Positions 47,297 through 57,724 of a DNA stretch of 64,000 nucleotides are shown in pieces. How positions within the stretch are numbered: the first letter of the stretch is position 1; each line of letters starts with the position of its first letter. The position numbers and the translations under genes were made by a program. The notes under the pieces are model-generated. The model worked only from the letters and a program-made list of their open reading frames with translations, was not told the DNA's origin and did no database searches. This DNA is from Bolinopsis microptera (lineage: Eukaryota; Ctenophora; Tentaculata; Lobata; Bolinopsidae): assembly GCF_026151205.1 (NCBI RefSeq), contig NC_087077.1, positions 20,147,975 to 20,211,974 of the forward strand, given 5' to 3'.

Positions 47297-47454
47297 TTTT
47301 GTGTGTTATCGATCAGCTTGGATCCTATAGATCGAGCTATTTTGCCGTACGATATTTACTCTGCTTTGATAGCATTTGCCGGGAATACGGATTTCTTTGT
47401 CTTTTTGCCTTTAGTGAATATTTATCTGCTATTTTTGAGTTGCCGGACGCCGGT

Positions 47455-47503
47455 ATATATATATATTATATATATATATATATAATATATATAATATATA
47501 GTA
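47455..47503. repeat. AT microsatellite
   Basis: Nearly pure TA dinucleotides with two TAA interruptions. Confidence 0.9.
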
Positions 47504-47894
47504 TCTGAAAACGGCTTAATCGACTCATTTTGAAACTTTGATTTTACGGTTGAATTATCCATAAATAAAATGGAATCATCCCATATTTAATTTTTACATC
47601 TGAGTTTAGTAACACTAACAAATTGAGAATAACATTTTATTTGAGTAAATAAACCCTGCTTGTCTGGTTTCTCTAGATAATGATAGTTTCTTACTTTACA
47701 TAACTAACTATTTCCCTTTAGTTCACTATCCTACTATTTCCCTTATTAGTTACAGTAAAGGTTTATAGTTTGCTCTAAGTTAACTTAACTTGCTCTAAGT
47801 TATTACACTAACCCACTATTTACTCTAAGTTTACTAACCCACTATTTGCTATGTAGTTTACTAACCCACTATTTGCTATGTTATAGCCGTTAGG

Positions 47895-48056
47895 ATGCAG
47901 CCGCTAATACCAGCTGAGAAGCGTATAAAGGTAGCGGACACACTCCGGCTACTATTTCACTACTGTAACATAGTAAACCTGACACTGGGACTAATAGTGT
48001 TCGGGGTGGGGGTGTCACTAGTTCTCTCCCCTCTACCTCTCCCTGCTGGCAAAGAT
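47895..48056 (+). CDS. Tetraspanin exon 1 (N-terminus and TM1)
   Basis: It encodes 54 residues: a short cytoplasmic N-terminus, TM1 (LLFHYCNIVNLTLGLIVF onwards) and the start of the first extracellular loop (SPLPLPAGKD). It ends at GAT before GTAAGT. Its last 66 nt are the part amplified 12 more times in the following intron. Confidence 0.75.
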
Positions 48057-51000
48057 GTAAGTAGTGTAACTATAGTAACTAATAGTGTTTGGGGTGGGGG
48101 TGTCACTAGTTCTCTCCCCTCTACCTCTCCCTGCTGGCAAAGATGTAAGTAGTGTAACTATGGTAACTAGTAGTGTAACTATGGTAACTAGTAGTGTAAC
48201 TATGGTAACTAATAGTGTTCGGGGTGGGGGTGTCACTAGTTCTCTCTCCTCTACCTCTCCCTGCTGGCAAAGATGTAAGTAGTGTAACTATGGTAACTAG
48301 TAGTGTAACTATGGTAAATAGTAGTGTAACTATGGTAACTAGTAGTGTAACTATGGTAACTAGAAGTGTAACTATGGTAACTAGTAGTGTAACTATGGTA
48401 ACTAATAGTGTTCGGGGTGGGGGTGTCACTAGTTCTCTCTCCTCTACCTCTCCCTGCTGGCAAAGATGTAAGTAGTGTAACTATGGTAACTAGTAGTGTA
48501 ACTATGGTAAATAGTAGTGTAACTATGGTAACTAGTAGTGTAACTATGGTAACTAATAGTGTTCGGGGTGGGGGTGTCACTAGTTCTCTCCCCTCTACCT
48601 CTCCCTGCTGGCAAAGATGTAAGTAATGTAACTATGGTAACTAGAAGTGTAACTATGGTAACTAGTAGTGTAACTATGGTAACTAATAGTGTTCGGGGTG
48701 GGGGTGTCACTAGTTCTCTCCCCTCTACTTCTCCCTGCTGGCAAAGATGTAAGTAGTGTAACTATGGTAACTAGTAGTGTAACTATGGTAACTAGTAGTG
48801 TAACTGTGGTAACTAATAGTGTTCGGGGTGGGGGTGTCACTAGTTCTCTCCCCTCTACCTCTCCCTGCTGGCAAAGATGTAAGTAATGTAACTATGGTAA
48901 CTAGAAGTGTAACTATGGTAACTAGTAGTGTAACTATGGTAACTAATAGTGTTCGGGGTGGGGGTGTCACTAGTTCTCTCCCCTCTACTTCTCCCTGCTG
49001 GCAAAGATGTAAGTAGTGTAACTATGGTAACTAGTAGTGTAACTATGGTAACTAGTAGTGTAACTATGGTAACTAATAGTGTTCGGGGTGGGGGTGTCAC
49101 TAGTTCTCTCCCCTCTACCTCTCCCTGCTGGCAAAGATGTAAGTAATGTAACTATGGTAACTAGAAGTGTAACTATGGTAACTAGTAGTGTTTGGGGTGG
49201 GGGTGTCACTAGTTCTCTCCCCTCTACCTCTCCCTGCTGGCAAAGATGTAAGTAGTGTAACTATGGTAACTAGTAGTGTAACTATGGTAACTAGTAGTGT
49301 AACTATAGTAACTAATAGTGTTTGGGGTGGGGGTGTCACTAGTTCTCTCCCCTCTACCTCTCCCTGCTGGCAAAGATGTAAGTAGTGTAACTATGGTAAC
49401 TAGTAGTGTAACTATGGTAACTAGTAGTGTAACTATGGCAACTAATAGTGTTCGGGGTGGGGGTGTCACTAGTTCTCTCCCCTCTACCTCTCCCTGCTGG
49501 CAAAGATGTAAGTAGTGTAACTATGGTAACTAGTAGTGTAACTATGGTAACTAGTAGTGTAACTTTGGTAACTAATAGTGTTCGGGGTGGGGGTGTCACT
49601 AGTTCTCTCCCCTCTACTTCTCCCTGCTGGCAAAGATGTAAGTACAGTTAATGTTGCAAATTTTGATATTCTGTAAGTTGGTCCCAATTAGACACAAACT
49701 TTCGACATTTTACCGTCCTCAAGATTTTTTAAATTTTAATACTCTGTAGCGAATTGGTTTGTTTGAACCTTTTTCGAAGAAAAAGACATTATTCTAAGCA
49801 AACAGTCAACAAATTCTTCTCAAAGTGTTATAGTATTTATATTTGTGCTGTGTTACCATGGTTACAGTACTGTGTTCTCATTGTGCCCTTATAATCTACA
49901 TGTTTATCTGCGATAGCTGATAACAGTAAATAGAACGGGTCGTCTGTCCAGCTACTTACAGATTAGAAGTTAAGATTACGTAATAAGAATAACTAACATA
50001 ATATGTCATATATATGTTATTATGTGCTAACATTACTAATAATAACGAGCTAATCCTATTCTCTCAGATCTCTGTAATCTACGGAACTTTACTGATATCA
50101 GCAGTTATAGTGATACTAGTGGTGAGTAGTAGGATATTATTAGTAATATATTACATAAATTACTAAGTAGTAGGATATTATTAGTAATATATTACATAAA
50201 TTACTAAGTAGTAGGATATTATTAGTAATATATTACATAAATTACTAAGTAGTAGGATATTATTAGTAATATATTACATAAATTACTAAGTAGTAGGATA
50301 TTATTAGTAATATATTACATAAATTACTAAGTAGTAGGATATTATTAGTAATATATTACATAAATTACTAAGTAGTAGGATATTGTAAAATCCGGATTGG
50401 AGTATTATTTATGAGTCGCATTGTTGTAATGTATTCTGGGTAAAATTATCTTTATCCCGGTTGTTGCGACAAGTAAAAATGCTCTTATTAGGGAAAGGAG
50501 ATTACTCGACGTTTCAATGTAACTACATCGTATTCATGATCTAAAAACAAGTGTTAAAAATTCAAAACGTAAAAAACATATATCTGAGGCAAAATTTGTG
50601 TACATTAATTTATTTTTAATCAATCAACTTTATCCAAAAATTCGATACAAAAAAGTCATAACAAAATAGTAGGATATTATTAGTAATATGTTACATAAAT
50701 TACTAAGTAGTAGGATATTATTAGTAATATATTACATAAATTACTAAGTAGTAGGATATTATTAGTAATATATTACATAAATTACTAAGTAGTAGGATAT
50801 TATTAGTAATATATTACATAAATTACTAAGTAGTAGGATATTATTAGTAATATATTACATAAATTACTAAGTAGTAGGATATTATTAGTAATATATTACA
50901 TAAATTACTAAGTAGTAGGATATTATTAGTAATATATTACATAAATTACTAAGTAGTAGGATATTATTAGTAATATATTACATAAATTACTAAGTAGTAG

Positions 51001-53784
51001 GATATTATTAGTAATATATTACATAAATTACTAAATAGTAGGATATTATTAGTAATATATTACATAAATTACTAAGTAGTAGGATATTATTAGTAATATA
51101 TTACATAAATTACTAAGTAGTAGGATATTATTAGTAATATATTACATAAATTACTAAGTAGTAGGATATTATTAGTAATATATTACATAAATTACTAAGT
51201 AGTAGGATATTATTAGTAATATATTACATAAATTACTAAGTAGTAGGATATTATTAGTAATATATTACATAAATTACTAAGTAGTAGGATATTATTAGTA
51301 ATATATTACATAAATTACTAAGTAGTAGGATATTATTAGTAATATATTACATAAATTACTAAGTAGTAGGATATTATTAGTAATATATTACATAAATTAC
51401 TAAGTAGTAGGATATTATTAGTAATATATTACATAAATTACTAAGTAGTAGGATATTATTAGTAATATATTACATAAATTACTAAGTAGTAGGATATTAT
51501 TAGTAATATATTACATAAATTACTAAGTAGTAGGATATTGTAAAATCCGGATTGGAGTATTATTTATGAGTCGCATTGTTGTAATGTATTCTGGGTAAAA
51601 TTATCTTTATCCCGGTTGTTGCGACAAGTAAAAATGCTCTTATTAGGGAAAGGAGATTACTCGACGTTTCAATGTAACTACATCGTATTCATGATCTAAA
51701 AACAAGTGTTAAAAATTCAAAACGTAAAAAACATATATCTGAGGCAAAATTTGTGTACATTAATTTATTTTTAATCAATCAACTTTATCCAAAAATTCGA
51801 TACAAAAAAGTCATAACAAAATAGTAGGATATTATTAGTAATATGTTACATAAATTACTAAGTAGTAGGATATTATTAGTAATATATTACATAAATTACT
51901 AAGTAGTAGGATATTATTAGTAATATATTACATAAATTACTAAGTAGTAGGATATTATTAGTAATATATTACATAAATTACTAAGTAGTAGAATATTATT
52001 AGTAATATATTACATAAATTACTAAGTAGTAGGATATTATTAGTAATATATTACATAAATTACTAAGTAGTAGGATATTATTAGTAATATATTACATAAA
52101 TTACTAAGTAGTAGGATATTATTAGTAATATATTACATAAATTACTAAGTAGTAGGATATTATTAGTAATATATTACATAAATTACTAAGTAGTAGGATA
52201 TTATTAGTAATATATTACATAAATTACTAAGTAGTAGGATATTATTAGTAATATATTACATAAATTACTAAGTAGTAGGATATTATTAGTAATATATTAC
52301 ATAAATTACTAAGTAGTAGGATATTATTAGTAATATATTACATAAATTACTAAGTAGTAGGATATTATTAGTAATATATTACATAAATTACTAAGTAGTA
52401 GGATATTATTAGTAATATATTACATAAATTACTAAGTAATAGCATATTATTAGTAATATATTACATAAATTACTAAGTAGTAGGATATTATTAGTAATAT
52501 ATTACATAAATTACTAAGTAGTAGGATATTATTAGTAATATATTACATAAATTACTAAGTAGTAGGATATTATTAGTAATATATTACATAAATTACTAAG
52601 TAGTAGGATATTATCAGTCATATATTACATAAATTACTAAGTAGTAGGATATTATTAGTAATATATTACATAAATTACTAAGTAGTAGGATATTATTAGT
52701 AATATATTACATAAATTACTAAGTAGTAGGATATTATTAGTAATATATTACATAAATTACTAAGTAGTAGGATATTATTAGTAATATATTACATAAATTA
52801 CTAATGGTGAGTTCACAAGACAGCTGGTACAGTTACAATTCCGGTTGGAACTTTGCCAACTTGGTGGCAAACATAGTTTCCTTTAGAAGAAGGTCTTCAT
52901 TAGCCACTCCTCCTGATCAGGGACAAAAGGAAATCGCGGCATGTGTGGAATCGCGATTTTCCCCATTATTTGCGACAAATTTTATGTATAGTCTTATGTA
53001 TAGTCTGTTAAAAATCGCGGTATCGCGATTTTTGGGCATAATAATTGCGATTTTCTTTTGTCCCCGCTCCTGATCAATGAGGGATATAAAATCTTTGTAA
53101 CTTAAAAGCTTTCAATCACATTACTTCACACTAAACCCTTACTCCTTCATAAACTTCAACATATTTCAGGGCATGCTGGGTATTCACGGCTGCTACTGGG
53201 TTCAAGAAAACAGACTGAAACTCTACGCTGTCTCCACGATAGCAGCTATTGTGTTAGAAGCAGGGCTCGGATCCATGGCCATTATAAAGGAGCAGTCCAT
53301 CATGGACCACATAGACTCGACCCTGGAGAACTTCAGAAGCATGAACAGTAACCATAGTAACATGCCTTTACGGGAGTACAGACAGTCTCAGTACGATACT
53401 AACGCTACCTACAAGAACATTGTGGATAACGTGCACACAGAGCTATCCTGCTGCTCCTTTATAAATATTAGCAATAACATCAGCTCCTGTCACCACCGTA
53501 TCAGTGGTACACCTCTACCAGGCTGTGTGGAAACCTTCAGGGACTTTATCAATATCAAGCTAACTTACATACGGTGTTTAGCATTCATGTTGGTTCCTAT
53601 CCAGTTGTTCTGTTTAGGGTTTGATCTGATGGTTCTGAAGACACTGCAGGTTACTAAGGAGTACGATAAGTTGGAGAGGGAACTGAGTAATAGAAAGAGG
53701 GAGAAGAGGAACAGTATGGGGTACACTACTATTGGGGATGTGGAGAACATTAACCTACAGGCTGCGTACAATAGAGTGGTGTAA
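47895..53784 (+). CDS. Tetraspanin, three coding exons
   Basis: The gene model is exon 1 at 47895-48056, exon 2 at 50068-50121 and exon 3 at 53170-53784, giving 276 residues. Both introns are GT-AG and phase 0 (donors GATGTAAGT and GTGGTGAGT; acceptors CTCTCAG and TATTTCAG). Tetraspanins organise membrane microdomains. TM1 is at about 19-44, TM2 at 55-72, TM3 at 89-111 and TM4 at 205-230. GMLGIHGCYWVQENRLKL matches the usual TM2-TM3 loop. The large extracellular loop has a CC pair (166-167), with CCS in place of the signature CCG, then single cysteines at 179 and 191: four in all. Four N-glycosylation sequons lie in it. The small extracellular loop is only about 10 residues, shorter than usual, so a missed exon in intron 1 is possible. 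The C-tail is basic (RKREKR). The start is an ATG in a good TM1 context. The stop TAA lies in GTAACCATGGTTAC. Confidence 0.8.
48057..49650 (+). repeat. Compound array of duplicated exon-1 ends and 5' splice sites
   Basis: After the true donor (G at 48057), twelve more copies of the last 22 codons of exon 1, each ending GCAAAGATGTAAGTA, have donor G at 48145, 48275, 48468, 48619, 48749, 48879, 49009, 49139, 49248, 49378, 49508 and 49638. Spacings are 88, 109, 130, 151 or 193 bp, all equal to 67 + 21n: a 67-bp exon-plus-donor part and one to six copies of the 21-bp module GTGTAACTATGGTAACTAGTA. No pyrimidine tract and AG precede the exon parts, so they are alternative donors rather than cassette exons. 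Reading on from exon 1 gives a stop at the next copy (TGT AAG TAG). Confidence 0.95.
49651..50067 (+). other. 3' part of tetraspanin intron 1
   Basis: Unique AT-rich intron. An X-box-like GTTACCATGGTTAC is at about 49854-49867. It ends TCCTATTCTCTCAG, a good acceptor, at 50067. Confidence 0.6.
50068..50121 (+). CDS. Tetraspanin exon 2 (TM2)
   Basis: A 54-nt phase-0 exon encoding ISVIYGTLLISAVIVILV, which supplies TM2. It is too short to be found by frame length and rests on its acceptor, its donor (GTGAGT at 50122) and a continuous fit to the family between exons 1 and 3. Confidence 0.7.
50382..50668 (+). repeat. Spacer block, copy 1
   Basis: Starts GTAAAATCCGGATTGGAGTA and ends CATAACAAAATAGTAGG. 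It has no coding frame or terminal repeats and looks identical to copy 2. Confidence 0.85.
51533..51819 (+). repeat. Spacer block, copy 2
   Basis: Second copy of the block, at a 1,151-bp offset, with the same flanking variant GTAATATGTTACAT on its right. Confidence 0.85.
52918..53066 (+). mobile_element. 149-bp hAT-type MITE, copy A
   Basis: Inverted termini CAGGGACAAAAGG and CTTTTGTCCCCG (one change from perfect). The perfect 8-bp target duplication CTCCTGAT (52910-52917 and 53067-53074) and a CAGGG terminus fit the hAT superfamily. The interior has several CGCGATTTT-like inverted blocks and no coding capacity. It lies in tetraspanin intron 2, about 100 bp before exon 3. Confidence 0.9.
53170..53784 (+). 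CDS. Tetraspanin exon 3 (TM3, large loop, TM4, tail)
   Basis: Terminal exon following TATTTCAG. It opens in phase 0 with GGC ATG CTG (GML), so the ATG at 53173 is an internal Met. It encodes 204 residues: TM3, the four-cysteine large loop, TM4 (LAFMLVPIQLFCLGFDLMVL) and a basic tail ending AYNRVV. Confidence 0.85.
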   Translation, partial: GMLGIHGCYWVQENRLKLYAVSTIAAIVLEAGLGSMAIIKEQSIMDHIDSTLENFRSMNSNHSNMPLREYRQSQYDTNATYKNIVDNVHTELSCCSFINISNNISSCHHRISGTPLPGCVETFRDFINIKLTYIRCLAFMLVPIQLFCLGFDLMVLKTLQVTKEYDKLERELSNRKREKRNSMGYTTIGDVENINLQAAYNRVV

Positions 53785-54377
53785 CCATGGTTACGTCTGG
53801 TAACTACTGGTTACTAGTCTGGTAGCTACTAGCAACAGAAAGAGAGAGAGAAGAGGAACAGTAATAGTGTTGTGGACTATGAAGAACATCAATCTACACA
53901 CTACATACGATACAATTACTGGTAAAGCATTCTGGTAGCGAGTTTAGTTGCCATGGCATTAGAGTTGCAATGTTTAAGAATTGCCCAATATGAACACTCC
54001 TATCTCCACATGGCTATCTACAACTAACTCTAACCTTGTATGTAACTACTCCAGGAGGAGCTATGTAAAGAGTACAGCAAGATAGGGATTGGGACAGAAC
54101 AGTGAACAGTTGGACCTTGCTACGACTTTTAAAGTTACTACAGCGTGATTTCGTGACTGTGATCTTGAATCCCGAGACCTGACTCCTGACGGAACGATTA
54201 GGTTTAATGAGAACAATTTACCACGACTGATCAATTTTAAGTCTGTGCATAATATTACAGTCTACTCGAGAGATTGGAGATATATACATGATCATGAAGC
54301 CATGACATTATAGCTGCAGTAACAGTGATCCTAGAAGTGCAAACCAATGAATGAGAGATGGGGAGATTATTATGGTG
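53785..54377 (+). other. Tetraspanin 3' flank with a decayed copy of its coding tail
   Basis: At 53828-53915, AGAAAGAGAGAGAGAAGAGG, a GTGTTGTGGACTATGAAGAA stretch and a CATCAATCTACACACTACAT stretch mirror the last 30 codons of exon 3 but with frame breaks. At 54055-54105, after ACTACTCCAG, a 16-codon frame (EELCKEYSKIGIGTEQ) ends in TGA and could be an alternative terminal exon; support is weak. Confidence 0.45.
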
Positions 54378-55125
54378 ATCTCTACTCTGGTTGTGTGACC
54401 ATGGTTACTCTGGTTGTGTGACCATGGTTACTCTGGTTGTGTGACCATGGTTACTCTGGCTGTGTGACCATGGTTACTCTGGCTGTGTGACCATGGTTAC
54501 TCTGGCTGTGTGACCATGGTTACTCTGGTTGTGTGACCATGGTTACACTGGTTGTGTGACCATGGTTACACTGGTTGTGTGACCATGGTTACTCTGGTTG
54601 TGTGACCATGGTTACTCTGGTTGTGTGACCATGGTTACTCTGGCTGTGTGACCATGGTTACTCTGGTTGTGTGACCATGGTTACTCTGGCTGTGTGACCA
54701 TGGTTACTCTGCCTGTGTGACCATGGTTACTCTGACTGTGTTACCATGGTTACTCTGGCTGTGTGACCATGGTTACCCTGGCTGTGTGACCATGGTTACT
54801 CTGGTTGTGTGACCATGGTTACTCTGGTTGTGTGACCATGGTTACTCTGACTGTGTTACCATGGTTACACTGGTTGTGTGACCATGGTTAATCTGACTGT
54901 GTTACCATGGTTACTCTGACTGTGTGACCATGGTTACTCTGGCTGTGTGACCATGGTTACTCTGGTTGTGTGACCATGGTTACTCTGGCTGTGTTACCAT
55001 GGGTACTCTGGCTGTGTTACCATGGTTACTCTGACTGTGTTACCATGGTTACTCTGACTGTGTTACCATGGTTACTCTGACTGTGTGACCATGGTTACTC
55101 TGACTGTGTGACCATGGTTACCAGA
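54378..55125 (+). repeat. 24-bp array of X-box palindromes (about 31 units)
   Basis: The unit is CTCTGGTTGTGTGACCATGG plus TTAC. Each carries GTGACCATGGTTAC or GTTACCATGGTTAC. Variants alternate GGTTG, GGCTG and GACTG. It lies about 600 bp beyond the tetraspanin stop. Confidence 0.95.
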
Positions 55126-55737
55126 GTCTCTGGCTGGATATTTATTTTTTAAAGCTCCATGTATAACTAAACCAACTTTTCTTAAAGCCTAAGTATTTAT
55201 TATTTTGAGAGTTTGCGAGATAACCGTTAGCATACGAATTTAATAATGTTGTGCTTGCTGGAGTTTCAATAACCATGGTAATTTGCGAAGTTTTAAAATT
55301 TTTCTGCGTTTTGATTTGTGCATTTTCTTTCCAACTAGTTTATACATGATCGTGTGAGATTTGCTAATTTGTTATATTTATTTTGATTTTCAACTTTATT
55401 TGAACTAACATTTACTTTGCTCAGTTTATATAACAAATATTCCGTGTTGTTACTTTGTCTAAGCGGTTTCGCAAATAATCAAAAAATAATTGACTGTCAA
55501 AAATAAATACAGTTCAGCTCTTATACCAGGTTATGTAAAGGTGGAATGCACATTCAAATTTGAGATCTGACGAAAATTACAAATGTTCTTTCTACTCAAT
55601 AATTATTTATTCATAACGATTTTATATTGTGTCTTCATCGGTCAATTGGAAGTTGGTTGAAAAGTATAGGTTAACAAATGCGATTGGCAATATTTGATCA
55701 GTACAAGTTTTGGAGGTCTAGAATGGCCAAATAACGC
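55126..55737. other. Unique AT-rich DNA
   Basis: No gene recognised. ATAACCATGGTAAT at about 55270. Confidence 0.35.
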
Positions 55738-56650
55738 CAACACGAGCAGTAACCATGGCAACACGAGCAGTGTGATATATAAACTGAGCAGTAACCATGG
55801 CAACACGAGCAGTGTGATATATAAACTGAGCAGTGTTACCATGGCAACACGAGCAGTGTAATATATAAACTGAGCAGTGTTACCATGGCAACACGAGCAG
55901 TGTGATATATAAACTGAGCAGTGTTACCATGGCAACACGAGCAGTGTGATATATAAACTGAGCAGTGTTACCATGGCAACACGAGCAGTGTGATATATAA
56001 ACTGAGCAGTGTTACCATGGCAACACGAGCAGTGTAATATATAAACTGAGCAGTGTTACCATGGCAACATGAGCAGTGTGATATATAAACTGAGCAGTGT
56101 TACCATGGCAACATGAGCAGTGTGATATATAAAGTGAGCAGTGTTACCATGGCAACACGAGCAGTGTGATATATAAACTGAGCAGTGTTACCATGGCAAC
56201 ATGAGCAGTGTGATATATAAACTGAGCAGTGTTACCATGGCAACACGAGCAGTGTGATATATAAACTGAGCAGTGTTACCATGGCAACACGAGCAGTGTG
56301 ATATATAAACTGAGCAGTGTTACCATGGCAACATGAGCAGTGTGATATATAAACTGACCAGTGTTACCATGGCAACACGAGCAGTGTGATATATAAACTG
56401 AGCAGTGTTACCATGGCAACATAAGCAGTGTGATATATAAACTGAGCAGTGTTACCATGGCAACATGAGCAGTGTGATATATAAACTGAGCAGTGTTACC
56501 ATGGCAACACGAGCAGTGTGATATATAAAGTGAGCAGTGTTACCATGGCAACACGAGCAGTGTGATATATAAACTGAGCAGTGTTACCATGGCAACACGA
56601 GCAGTGTGATATATAAACTGAGCAGTGTTACCATGGCAACACGAGCAGTC
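55738..56650 (+). repeat. 44-bp array with perfect X-boxes (about 20 units)
   Basis: The unit is GAGCAGTGTTACCATGGCAA then CACGAGCAGTGTGATATATA plus AACT. Each carries GTTACCATGGCAAC, an exact GTNRCC-NN-RGYAAC. The first two units have CAGTAACC instead of CAGTGTTACC. GATATATAAA gives a TATA-box-like element about 25 nt from each X-box. Confidence 0.95.
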
Positions 56651-57539
56651 GACAGAGTCCCCACTTTTACCAAAGACTTTATACAAAGAGGGAGAAGAAG
56701 AATAGAGTGGTGTAACCATGGTAATTTCTGTTAACTACTGGTTACTAGAAGTAACCATGGCTACATAACGCCAACACGAGCAGTCGACAGAGTCCCCACT
56801 TTTACCAAAGAGTCCCCACCTTTACCAAAGACTTTTGATTTTATGACAGATTCTGCAAACAGTCACATTGCTATTCCTCGGTCATTGCAATTAGAATATT
56901 AGTGCAGAACTATAGAATACAGAGTTGTTAAACTCTTAAACTATATCGAAACATTTGTCAAGTTATTTAGGATTCCATTAGAAAGGTATCCCATCGTGAT
57001 TCAAAGTTAAAGTTTTTGAGGCGTAGTATTTTAGGTACCCTTTAATAGCTTAGAACCTATTTTAATGCCTTAAAAACTTTGCTAAGTTCGAACTTGGCGC
57101 CCCGACTTAAAGTTTTTGACGGTTTATCAAAGAGTTGAGAGATGAAGAAGATTCGAACAAGCTGACTTTTTTACTTTCTGCATTATGCATGGCTGAACAA
57201 AAACAAATTTTCTAAATTTTATTATTAGAGCACATATTCGATGAAGAAATGTTCTATAGTTATACTGCTGTTATAGTATGAACCACTGTTATAAGAAACT
57301 GATGAACTTATTATTATTATTGATACAGCATCCAAACTCAGATCCCAAGTCCTGTAAAGTTCTTTTCTGTGTAATTTTTGCCATAAAAAAGTTGATCGAT
57401 ATAAATTTCAGTTTAAAGTTTTCTTTATTATTAATACTTTAATAAGTTAATACTAGCCCCTCTGATTCTGAAACTTAAATGGAAAGATATCAGCCTTCAT
57501 ACTCCGAGAGCAGCCACCTTAGAGGAAGAAGGCCAACAG
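56651..57539. other. Unique DNA with duplicated tetraspanin tail fragment
   Basis: AATAGAGTGGTGTAACCATGG at about 56701, followed by a TTAACTACTGGTTACTAG block, repeats the last codons, stop and 3' flank of tetraspanin exon 3 (53771-53818). CGACAGAGTCCCCACTTTTA occurs at about 56649 and 56785. The rest is AT-rich, including a segment (about 57070-57170) with diverged relatives near 61590 and 63620. Confidence 0.5.
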
Positions 57540-57724
57540 TGCAGTAACCATGGTAACAACAGTGTAACCATGGTAACAACAGTGTAACCATGGTAACAAC
57601 AGTGTAACCATGGTAACAACAGTGTAACCATGGTAACAACAGTGTAACCATGGTAACAACAGTGTAACCATGGTAACAACAGTGTAACCATGGTAACAAC
57701 AGTGTAACCATGGTAACAACAGTG
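57540..57724 (+). repeat. 20-bp array of X-box palindromes (9 units)
   Basis: The unit is AGTGTAACCATGGTAACAAC, with GTAACCATGGTAAC in each copy and no variation in the inner units. Confidence 0.95.

Larger units (their letters stand above)
50122..52803 (+). repeat. 41-bp array filling tetraspanin intron 2
   Basis: The unit is AAGTAGTAGGATATTATTAG then TAATATATTACATAAATTAC plus T. It starts in the exon 2 donor itself (GTGAGTAGTAGGATATT) and runs with almost no variation to 52803, where it ends CTAATGGTGAGT. Two identical non-repeat inserts of about 287 bp (50382-50668 and 51533-51819, 1,151 bp apart) show that a large block has duplicated. Confidence 0.95.

Noticed and set aside
47062-47508. 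148-codon frame across the 22-bp X-box array
   Set aside because: Half of it is repeat translation and the end is AT microsatellite.
48085-49651. Series of 65-codon frames in the intron 1 array
   Set aside because: These start at GTG in each repeat copy and re-read the exon 1 tail; they are repeat copies, not separate genes.
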